Shown: positions 43,209 to 54,000 of the stretch, piece by piece | Layout of the letters: every line of letters begins with the position of its first letter | How positions within the stretch are numbered: the first letter of the stretch is position 1 | Assembly: GCA_021396245.1 (NCBI GenBank) | Contig: WNYE01000016.1 | Span: forward strand, 186,001 to 250,000 | Direction of reading: 5' to 3' | DNA length: 64,000 nt | Source: Sporothrix humicola | Lineage: Eukaryota > Ascomycota > Sordariomycetes > Ophiostomatales > Ophiostomataceae | Notes under the pieces: model-generated | Seen by the model: only the letters and a program-made list of their open reading frames with translations | The model's database searches: none | Told to the model about the DNA's origin: nothing | Made by a program: the position numbers and the translations under genes

Positions 43209-46200
43209 ATGGCCGCTGAACCGCTTCTCGACGGCGCCAACAAGGATGCCTTTGAGGAGGTCTTTGAGGCCGAGGATGCCCCCAAGGAGGCTGCCTCCAT
43301 CCAGCGCATCCGCGCCAACTCCAGCATCATGAAGCTGCGGAAGCTTCTGGTTGCCAACCGTGGCGAAATTCGTGAGTAGCAACCAATTCTGGGGATCTGG
43401 GGAGTGCCACTCCCCAGATCGGAGTGACGGGTAAACAATTGGCGCCAACGAGCTTTGCTAACAGCTATCTAGCTATTCGTGTATGTGTGAACCCGATCGG
43501 CAGCCTCTTCCCCGACTTATTCGTGTTAGAAACTTCACGATGTGAAAAAAAATCAGGCCACAGGGTTGGTGAATATACTAACATGACGCTTCTCTATACA
43601 GATCTTCAGAACCGTGAGTTTCCATTCCCTCTTTCGTACCCCAAAATGACGTAGCTAACAATTACAGGCCCACGAGCTGTCCCTCCACACCGTGGCTGTC
43701 TTCTCCTACGAGGATCGCCTGAGCATGCACAGACAGAGTACGTCCAATCGCCACGATTATCTATTTCATTTCCTTTGATCCTCGTCTCTAACAAAAACAG
43801 AGGCCGATGAGGCCTACGTCATTGGCAAGCGCGGCCAGTACACCCCCGTCGGCGCCTACCTGGCCGGCGACGAGATCATCAAGATCGCCGTCGAGCACGA
43901 CGTCCAGATGATCCACCCCGGTTACGGTTTCCTGTCTGAGAACGCCGAGTTCGCCCGCAACGTCGAGAAGGCCGGCATTATCGTATGTTCCAGTCGCTCC
44001 TTCTTCTTTGCGCTCTTGCCGCTCGCGGCCGTCTGTGTCGCACCTTCTGTTTGCGCTCTTCTAACAACGCTAGTTCGTCGGCCCGAGCCCTGATGTCATT
44101 GACGCCCTCGGTGACAAGGTCTCTGCCCGCAAGCTGGCCATTGCCGCCAACGTCCCCGTCGTCCCCGGTACCGAGGGCGCCATCGAGACCTACGAGGAGG
44201 TCAAGAGCTTCACCGACGAGTACGGCTTCCCCGTCATCATCAAGGCTGCCTACGGTGGCGGTGGCCGCGGTATGCGTGTCGTCCGCGAGCAGAGCGAGCT
44301 CAAGGAGGCTTTCGAGCGCGCCACGTCCGAGGCCAAGTCTGCTTTCGGCAACGGCACCTGCTTCGTCGAGCGCTTCCTCGACAAGCCCAAGCACATTGAG
44401 GTCCAGCTGCTTGGTGACAACCACGGCAACATGGTCCACCTGTACGAGCGTGACTGTTCCGTCCAGCGCCGTCACCAGAAGGTCGTCGAGATCGCCCCCG
44501 CCAAGGACCTGCCCGCCGAGACCCGCGATGCCATCCTGGCTGACGCTGTTCGCCTCGCCAAGTCGGTCAACTACCGCAACGCCGGTACCGCCGAGTTCCT
44601 GGTCGACCAGCAGAACCGCTACTACTTTATCGAGATCAACCCCCGTATCCAGGTCGAGCACACTATCACGGAGGAGATCACGGGCATTGACATCGTCGCC
44701 GCCCAGATCCAGATCGCTGCTGGCGCCACGCTCGAGCAGCTCGGCCTCACCCAGGACCGCATCTCGACCCGCGGTTTCGCCATCCAGTGCCGTCTCACGA
44801 CGGAGGACCCCGCCAAGGGCTTCCAGCCCGACACGGGCAAGATCGAGGTGTACCGCTCTGCCGGTGGTAACGGTGTGCGTCTCGACGGTGGCAACGGTTT
44901 CGCCGGTGCCGTCATCACACGTAAGTCTAGGACCCACTTTTACCCGAAAGACCCACTTTTCCAATATGCATCACGAAGTCGAGACATCACGAACTTTTTT
45001 GATTCTTTTTGGATTCTTTCGGTTCTTTTGAACAATACAGCTAACATCCTTGAGCCTTCTATGATTCTCTTTTGACCAAATTGGTTTGCCACGGCTCTAC
45101 GTACGAGATTGCTCGTCGCAAGGTCCTCCGTGCGCTCGTCGAGTTCCGTATCCGCGGCGTCAAGACCAACATTCCCTTCCTTGCTTCGCTCCTCACGCAC
45201 CCCCTCTTTATCGACGGCAACTGCTGGACCACGTTCATCGATGATACCCCGGCGCTCTTCGACCTTGTCGGCAGCCAGAACCGTGCTCAGAAGCTGCTGC
45301 AGTACCTTGGTGACATTGCCGTCAACGGCAGCAGCATCAAGGGCCAGGTCGGCGAGCCCAAGCTCAAGTCCGACATCATCTACCCGACGCTGCTCGACGA
45401 TGCCGGCAACGCCATTGACGTGTCGAAGCCGTGCACCAAGGGTTGGCGCCAGGTCATTGTCGAGCAGGGCCCCAAGGCTTTCGCCAAGGCTGTCCGCGAT
45501 AACAAGGGCTGTCTGTTGATGGACACCACCTGGCGTGACGCCCACCAGTCGCTCCTGGCCACCCGTGTCCGCACGGTCGATCTGCTCAACATTGCCAAGG
45601 AGACGAGCCATGCTCTGAGCAACCTGTACTCGCTCGAGTGCTGGGGTGGCGCCACTTTCGACGTCGCCATGCGTTTCCTCTACGAGGACCCCTGGGACCG
45701 TCTCCGTGCCATGCGCAAGCTGATCCCCAACATCCCCTTCCAGATGCTGCTGCGCGGCGCCAACGGTGTTGCCTACTCGTCGCTGCCCGACAACGCCATT
45801 GAGCACTTTGTCGAGCACGCCAAGAAGAACGGTGTCGACATTTTCCGTGTCTTTGACGCCCTGAACGACGTCGACCAGCTCGAGGTCGGCATCAAGGCTG
45901 TCCACAAGGCCGGCGGTGTTGCCGAGGGCACCATTTGCATTTCGGGCGATCTGCTGAACCCCAAGAAGAAGTACAACCTGGCCTACTACCTGGACCTCGT
46001 CGACAAGCTCGTCAAGCTCGACATCCACGTCCTGGGCATCAAGGACATGGCTGGTGTGCTCAAGCCCCAGGCCGCCCGCCAGCTGATCGGCTCCATCCGC
46101 AAGAACTACCCCGACCTGCCCATCCACGTGCACACGCACGACTCGGCCGGTACTGGTGTTGCCTCCATGGTTGCCTGCGCTGAGGCTGGCGCCGACGCCG

Positions 46201-47357
46201 TCGATGCTGCCACTGACAGCCTGTCGGGCATGACCTCGCAGCCCAGCATCAACGCCATCATGGCCTCGCTCGAGGGCACCGGTCTGGAGCCGGGCCTCAA
46301 CGTGCACCACGTGCGCGCCCTCGACACCTACTGGGCGCAGCTGCGTCTGCTGTACTCGCCCTTCGAGGCGCACCTGGCTGGCCCCGACCCCGAGGTCTAC
46401 GAGCACGAGATCCCCGGTGGCCAGCTGACCAACATGATGTTCCAGGCCTCGCAGCTGGGTCTGGGCTCGCAGTGGGCCGAGACCAAGAAGGCCTACGAGC
46501 ACGCCAACGAGCTGCTCGGCGACATTGTCAAGGTCACGCCCACCTCCAAGGTTGTTGGTGACCTGGCCCAGTTCATGGTCTCCAACAAGCTGGGTCCTGA
46601 GGACGTCAAGGCCCGTGCCTCGGAGCTCGACTTCCCCGGCTCGGTCCTCGAGTTCTTCGAGGGTCTTATGGGCCAGCCATACGGCGGTTTCCCCGAGCCG
46701 CTGCGCACAAACGCCCTGCGCGGCCGCCGCAAGCTCGACAAGCGCCCTGGTCTGTTCCTGGAGCCCGTCGACTTTGCCAAGGTCCGCAAGGATCTCGGCA
46801 AGAAGTACGGCCCTGTCTCCGAGACGGACGTTGCCTCGTGGATCATGTACCCCAAGGTCTTTGAGGACTACAAGAAGTTCACCGACAAGTACGGCGACCT
46901 GTCGGTCCTGCCCACCAAGTACTTCCTGTCCAAGCCCAGCATCGGCGAGGAGTTCCACGTCGAGCTCGAGCGCGGCAAGGTCCTCATCCTCAAGCTCTTG
47001 GCCATTGGCCCTCTGTCCGAGAACACCGGCCAGCGCGAGGTGTTCTACGAGATGAACGGTGAGGTTCGCCAGGTCACCATTGATGACAAGCAGGCCTCGG
47101 TCGAGAACGTCAGCCGCCCCAAGGCCGACCCCACCGACTCGAGCCAGGTCGGTGCTCCCATGGCTGGTGTTCTTGTCGAGCTCCGTGTCAAGGAGGGCAC
47201 CGAGGTCAAGAAGGGCGACCCGCTTGCTGTTCTCAGTGCCATGAAGATGGAGATGGTCATCTCGGCGCCGCACAACGGTGCTGTTGCCGGTCTCGTCGTC
47301 AAGGAGGGCGACTCTGTCGACGGCTCCGACCTGGTCTGCCGGATAACCAAGGCATAA
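43209..47357 (+). CDS. PYC: Pyruvate carboxylase
   Basis: Seven exons: 43209-43371, 43473-43480, 43602-43613, 43668-43737, 43801-43982, 44074-44920 and 45055-47357. The product is 1194 residues, normal for fungal PYC. It carboxylates pyruvate to oxaloacetate using ATP and biotin, normally in the fungal cytosol. Domains in order: biotin carboxylase (LLVANRGEIPIRIFRTAHEL, the ATP-grasp loop AAYGGGGRGMRVV, EINPRIQVEHT), carboxyltransferase (LLMDTTWRDAHQSLLATRVR, metal-site HVHTHDSAGTG), tetramerisation/allosteric domain, and a biotinyl domain with SAMKMEM (biotin on about Lys1158). Exons 2 and 3 are 8 and 12 nt and encode PIR and IFRT; without them the invariant motif is broken. Exon 7 opens with PFYDSLL where relatives have PHYDS, through a GAG acceptor. 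MPC1 is the preceding gene. Confidence 0.97.
43394..43420. repeat. PYC: Perfect 13-bp hairpin in PYC intron 1
   Basis: GATCTGGGGAGTG (43394-43406), one base, then CACTCCCCAGATC (43408-43420). With a one-base spacer, two or three bases of the stem would open to form a loop in RNA. The 3' arm contains CCCCAG, a cryptic acceptor that the fold would hide; the true acceptor is at 43471-43472. Confidence 0.85.
43473..43480 (+). other. PYC: 8-nt micro-exon of PYC
   Basis: CTATTCGT between a TAG acceptor and a GTATGT donor. It supplies Pro-Ile-Arg together with one base from exon 1. An alternative acceptor eight bases upstream (GCTAACAG) would bring a TAG stop into frame. Confidence 0.88.
43602..43613 (+). 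other. PYC: 12-nt micro-exon of PYC
   Basis: ATCTTCAGAACC between TATACAG and GTGAGT. It encodes Ile-Phe-Arg-Thr of the invariant IFRTAHEL motif. It follows the 8-nt exon after a 121-nt intron. Confidence 0.9.
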
Positions 47358-48040
47358 AGGGTTGGGTTGACGACCACAATTGGCGTATCTTGTGTCATCT
47401 CTTGGGAGGAAAAGTCTATTTAGATCGATTAGATCATAACGGCGCTGTTCTGCACACGGTCTGCAGCAACCATAGGTAACGTAAAGGGCAACGGGTAGCG
47501 GCCACAAGCAACGGAGAAATGGCCACTGGAGGGCGCCCGCGGGCTACACAGTACTTTAGTTTGTTTTCTTTGCATTTATTGGCTTTGCGTAGTGCTATTC
47601 AATTGACTACATACAATCATTTCTGGGATTTTGACTGTAAATGTGATTGTGATTGTACGTGAAAATCAATTGAAGCATAGGTGGTGATGCTCGGATATAT
47701 GCATATAAGTGAACCTCGTTAGGCGCATACAAGTTGTCAAATTAAAGTGGACCCAAATCTTATCGCTTATCGCCACCAAAATTTTTGGACGGCAGAAAAC
47801 AGAAAAAAGCTGCAGCGGTAGGCACTAAGAAAAAAAAGTAGCAGGAACCAACTGCAAGTCAGGAACATCGCTCCTGCCGTACATCACCAACATTGCCATG
47901 CCTGCCTTTACAAGAAACTAGACACTACGGCGGCCGCAATTACCCCTGAATAGCCTCGCCCCTTTCTTCTTTTCCTCCTTTCTTTCCTTTATCCTCAATC
48001 CCTCCACGACTTTCCACACACAGGCCGCCCACCGCCCATC
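47358..48040. other. Intergenic region between PYC and UTP20
   Basis: No gene. Two overlapping CTTATCGC boxes (47759-47766 and 47766-47773) lie about 270 bp before the UTP20 ATG. A CT-rich leader precedes that ATG. Confidence 0.5.
47759..47773 (-). promoter_or_regulatory. Tandem GCGATAAG boxes upstream of UTP20
   Basis: The minus strand reads GCGATAAGCGATAAG, two CGATAA sites seven bases apart, matching the pair upstream of GlnRS in core sequence. Confidence 0.4.
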
Positions 48041-51000
48041 ATGCCGTACAAAACGGCAGGCCGCATCGCGAAAGCGCAGCGGACAAAAAAGGCGCCCGGC
48101 CAGCAACACCAAAAGAACCACCGCTGGGAGTCCTTTAGCAGCAAAATCGCCCAGCTGCACTCGCTCGATCCTCTCCACAAAGTTCGCCGCCATGACCTCG
48201 ACGCCGACGCCGCCGGCGACTTGTCCGCGACCACCTCCTACTTCCGCAACGGCCTCGAGCGATGGACCGACCTCAACCTCTCGCGCGGCTTCACGGCCTT
48301 CCGCCGTGCCGTCACGCCCCTCTGCGACAGCTTGGCTCAGATCCTTCACTTTGAGGACCGCATCATGGATCACCTGGCCACCTCGATTCGCGAGAGTCAG
48401 GGCCAGGACGACGGCCGCGAGGCACTGGAGCCGCTGCTCGACCTGCTGACGCACTTTGCCCATGATCTGGGCAGCCGCTTTGTCGCCCGCGGCTACGATG
48501 CCCGCGCTTTTGCTCTGCTTGTCGATGTGGCACGACACAACACTGGCGCCGGCATTTCTCGGTCACATCACCAGCAGAACCACGAGCTCGACGCTGCTGT
48601 CATTGAGTGGACGTTTACCTGCTTGACCTTCCTGTTCAAGTACCTGTCAAAACTGCTCGTGTCAGACCTGCGGCCAACCTACGATATTCTCGCTCCTCTT
48701 CTTGGCCGGCCAGACATTCCGACGCCGACTCCTGCTCCTGCTCCGACGACCGAAGACGCTTCCTCCACAACCCCCCCTACCTCGACTCCCTCCCTCCCAC
48801 GAGTGCCCGGACACATTGCACGGTTCACGGCTGAGGCTCTAAGTTTTCTCGTCCGCATGACGGCCAATCCGTCCCGGCGAGACTCGGCTCTGCCTCGTAT
48901 TGTTGGTCACATCCGCGACGACCTTCTCCGTGCCACTGAGGCGGCCACCCAGAAGATGAAGCACAGTAATAAGAAGGTCAACACCGTTCAGCTCTACACT
49001 CAGGGTGTCATGACCCTCTTTGCCGAGTCGACCAAGGGTCCCAGCATGACCCTGCGTCTATCTTCGGCTGAGCTGTTTGTCGGCATGCTGCGTGCCATCC
49101 CCGAGAACGAGCTGGATCCTCAACAGACGGCAAATGGCACACCATGGACGGACGTGTGCTGTGGTGTTCTTACGAGTATTATCCACCACGCGAACCAGGA
49201 GGCTCTGAAGCCCGTAATTGAGGCCGTCCTGGCCGAGGCAGCTTCAGCAACAAAGAAGGTCGTTCCGGCAACAAAAGCCAAGAAATCTGCTGCCGTCACT
49301 TCTGGCCCATGGAGACTCTCCGTCTTCATCCGCCTCTTTGGCGTACTAGCCGGTGTCCGCGGTGGCTTTAAGATCAGCGACTGGACGGCCCTCGTCCCTG
49401 CCCTAGCCGAGACACTGGAGGCTATGGCCGCAGCACCCGAGTCACAATGGCCGCCATTCACACCTCCTACATCAGACGAGCCGGCGTCACCTGTCTGGCG
49501 CTACATTGCCGCCAACGTCGCCATTGTCTGGAACAACGCGCCTCCCTCTGACCTCCGCCCCCAGCTCAACTCGATCACAAAATCCTTGGACCGCGAGCCG
49601 CTAGCCCGCTGGTTCGTCCCCTTCTGCGCCTACGCCGCCGAGCTCAACTCTCAAAAGTTCCACAGCACACTCCAAACCCCTTTCCAGGCCTTTGTCTCGG
49701 CACACTGGGCACACGACGGCAATGAGGATATCCTGTGCGCCGTCCTGGCCGACATGGTCCACGCCGGCGCATTCCCCGTTGACCGTGAGCGGCTCAAGCT
49801 CCCGCAGTCATGGCAGGACAGCATCGTGCGCAAGTTCGAGCAGCTCGAGGCCACTCCATTCCCTGAGCGTGGTGTCTACGGCAAGGACCCAGAGACTTGG
49901 CGCGACCACTGCCTGCCCAAGTATGCCGCCCTCCTCGGTGTACTCGACACCACAATCGTCCACCCATCGACGCCCGCCCGCATTTCCGAGCTGCTGCTGC
50001 GCAAACTTAAGCTGGCATTGCGCCCGACCTCGCCACAACTCGCCAACAACGACGAGACCACCTTTATCGTCACGCAGGGTTTCCGTGCCTACCTACGCAT
50101 GACCAAGACCCTAGCCGGTAAACCCGATGCTGGCCTGCGACCACTTCTGCGGGCCGCCGCGCCGCGGTTTGCTCGCCGGACTGGTTTCCTTGAGGCCCTT
50201 CTTCAGTACGAGCAGCTGGTTCCCGAGGAGCCTGTTTCGCAGGACGAGAAGAAGGACAAGAAGAAGTCAGAGGTCGACGATGAGCAAGACGAGGATGATC
50301 CTTTTGTCAAGGTCTTGGTCGCCAACCTCTCCGCACCTTCTCACCCCCTGCGCCTCGTCTCCCTCAAGATCCTCGAACGCATCGGCGACAGCAACACCAC
50401 CACCGACCTGGCCACGTTCCCCGACCACGCCAACGCGCTCGGCATCATGCTGCAGACCGAAGATATCGGCTTCGCCCCGCATAATGTCCGCAACATTGCC
50501 GCCCATCTGCGCAAGCTCGCCCAGGTCTATGCGCACGTCAGTCCCGGCTCCTGGATCCAGGCCGCCATCCCTGCTTTCCTCTTTGGCATGCTGTCCGTAC
50601 CGCTCGCTCCTGTCTGGGACGACGCCGTCAAGGCCATGAAGCAGGTCGCCGAGACCAACAAGACTGGTGAAGAGGCCATTTCTACCCTGGCCTTTGACTG
50701 GCTCGATGTTGCCTCGTCCTCCTCGCGCCGTTCTGCTTATTCTGGGATGGCCGAGACTAGCAGCAGCACCCACAACAACCACGGCACCCGCAAGGGCAAC
50801 GCGCCTCGTCTGCCGCCGACCGATTTCGAGTGTTTCAAGCTCGACAAGCTCACCGATATGGCCCAGCAGACCGAGTCTCTTGTCGCTGACCCTTCCGCTG
50901 TCATGCTGCAGGCCTTCCAGATCAAGCAGGAGGCTGTGCCCGCATACGCTGGCTACGAGCGTGGCAAGGCCCTGAAGGTTCTCGCAGCGATGCCCAGTGT

Positions 51001-54000
51001 CGCCGAGAAGCGGTCTCGTAAGCTGGTGCCGCACCTGCTGTCTTGGACTGAAGACGTTGGTCCTCGTATCGAGGCGACCACCGACGATGACCAGGACGAC
51101 GAAGACGCTGCTGAAGATGTCGAAGAGGAGGCCCAAGAGAACGGCGACGACGAAGAGATGGAGGATGCTGAGGATGCAGATGCCGACGCCGATGCTGCCA
51201 ATGATGAGCTCGGCAGCTGGTCCTTCCCCGACAAGAAAGCCCTCATTGTCGTCTTCTCACTCTTCACTAACTCCCAGGTGCTCTACCAGCATGAAAAGGC
51301 CTACGACGCACTGCTCAAGCTGCTGGCCAATGGCGACATTGAGATCCAGCGTCTCGCCCTTAAGGCCCTTCTTGCCTGGCGCCAGGACAGCGTCGTCAAG
51401 TACAAGGAACAGCTCGACAACCTGCTGGACGAGAGCAAGTTCAAGAACGAGCTCACGCTGCTCATGCAGTCCGACGACGAGAACAGCGCCAACGGTATCC
51501 AACCAGAGCACCGTGCCGACTTGATGCCCGTGCTGCTGCGTCTGCTGTACGGCCGTACTATTTCCAAAAAGGGCGCCGCCAGCGGTCGCCAGGGTCTCCA
51601 TGCCACCCGTCTATTTGTCATCCGCCATCTGGATGTCGCAGGTGTCGGTGGTTTCTTGCAGGTGGCTCTCGGCAGCCTCCAGGGTGTGCGTGTCCTTGAG
51701 GGTGAGGGTGAGGAGGCTACGCTCCGCGAGAGCATCTTCCCTAGTGCTGGTGGCGCCTCTGCCTTTGACGGCGAGGACGATGCTCTCCTCTCGGCTCGCA
51801 AGCAGGTCGGTGTGCTCAACATGCTCGAGCCCATCATTAACGAGCTGGGCAGCAATGTGACGCCATTCCTCGACCCACTCATCAACGCCACGCTTTACTG
51901 TTTGATCTGTGCCTCGCGCGGTCTGCAGAACGCGACACTCGCTGCCGCCGAGCAGAACAATGATGCAGAGGAGGATGCTGAGGACGACGAGGAGTCTGGC
52001 AAATCGTCGGCCAACACGTCTCTCATGCGCACCGCCAAGACTGCCGCACTCCGCTGCCTGTGCGCCCTGTTCCGCAACGCCCCCGATTACAACTGGATTC
52101 CCTTCCGTGACACCATTGTGGCCGAGGTCATCAGCCCCGTCATTGAGCGCCTGCCTCAGGAGACCACCCAGGGTGTCTCCTGGACCTGGAAGCTGCTATC
52201 CACCTGGGCACAGCTTCCCCAGTGCGTCCTCTTCCTGTCGGTCGATGCTCGCATCCTGCCCAAGATCCTCGAGAGTCTGGCCGCAAAGGCCAAGGACGTC
52301 GTCAAGATCCATGCTCTCAGCATCGTCAACAGCCTTGTGCAGCTCGCTGCCACGAACGTGGCTGTCTCCACCGACCTGCTCATGCCCAACATGGATACCG
52401 CCCTTATGCGCCTCAGTGCTGTCCTCCGGTCCACAGCCGACGGTAGCACCACTGGCGGCAGCGAAATCAGCCGCGGTCTGCTCGAGGCCTGTGTCGACAC
52501 TGTCGTCGCACTCGCCCCGCTTGTCCAAGCTACCACCCACGTCCGCAGCCTCGTCGACATTGCCACCTGGCTCCTCAACCAGCCCTCGCGCCGCGTCAAC
52601 CCCCGCGTCAAGGGTTCGCTGCTGCTTTTGCTCGAACGCTTCATTCAGCTGGACAGCGAAAACGGTGCGGAGCCCGATAAGGCGCTCCAAGAAAAGGTCT
52701 ACACGACCATCTCGTCGCTCTTTTCCTTCTTCAAGGATCGCGAGAACAGCCAGACTCTGTGCCGCGTGCTGTCCGTCTTTGCGGCCGCCCAGAACGGCAA
52801 GGGCAAGGAAGTCGCTGCCTACCGCGAGCAGCTTCAGACCGTGGCCGACCTGTGCTTTGCTCTCAACTCGTACAATGAGAGCCAGCTTGACGAGCCTGAC
52901 TACGACCGCCGCCTGGCCGCCTTCGGTACCATCTCACGGACCAACGAGGATGCTATTCAATTGACGGCGCAGCAGTGGCTCCCCATCCTGCACAACATGC
53001 TCTTCTTTGTGCGTGTTGACGAAGAGTACGGTATTCTGTCGTCCAACGCCGCCGACTGCCTCTGCAAGCTCATTTCGGATGCCACCGATCCCAAGACGCA
53101 CATGCCCAAGGAGGACACCGAGGACGCCAAGGAACTTTCTGGCTACCTGACATCGCTCATCCTGCCTGCTATCTATGCAGGCGCTCGCGACGCCTCCGAG
53201 ACAGTTCGCCGTGGTATTGCGCGCACGTTTGGCTTCCTTATTGCGACGCTGCGTTCATGGCCGCCGGTCTCTGACCTTGCCCCTCTTGTCCCGCTCGACT
53301 CCATCGACGAGGCTCACGTAGAGGCAATCGACGACGAGGATGTTGATGTCAACATGGATGACACGGGCGACGCCGACAACGACAAGGAGGTCAACCGCGC
53401 CTTCTTTGCCAACATTCTCAACACGACCGTCGCCAAGCAGATCCAGGCGATGCAGGTTCTGGAAGGCATCAACACGCGCCAGCCGCTCGGCAGCAAGAAC
53501 GTCAGCCAGTTCTTCATCCCCTTCCTCGAGCACTTTATCTTTGACCGCGAAGACGGTGTCGACGACCGTGGTCTCGGCGCCCAGGCCACCAACACGATCG
53601 CCATGCTAGCCTACTCGCTCGAGTGGAACCAGTACCGCGCCATGCTGCGGCGCTTCATCACGTTTATCGAGACGAAGCCCGAGCTGCAGAAGCAGGTCGT
53701 GCGCCTACTCGACAAGGTTGTCGATGCCGTCGCCGTGTCTGCCGAAAAGGAGATCGATGGCGCCGACACGGCCATGACTGATGCAATTCCTGCCACCCCG
53801 ACCGTCAAGGGCCGCCTTGCTGCCACCCTGCCCGACGCCCAGAAGCTCTCGGACGAGGTGCTCAACAACTTGACGCCGTCTCTGGTTGACCACTTGCACG
53901 ACAAGGACGAGGAGACGGTCAGTGCACGTGTGCCTGCTGCCATCATCCTCGTTAAGCTTCTCAACCTGTTGCCCCCCGAGACGCGCGACCAGCGCCTGGC

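Noticed and set aside
44940..47507. Very long open frame on the minus strand across pyruvate carboxylase (about 855 codons)
   Set aside because: It is the mirror of strong codon bias in PYC exon 7. Its translation is a Leu/Val/Gly/Asp/Glu mix without domains, and the plus-strand gene is certain.
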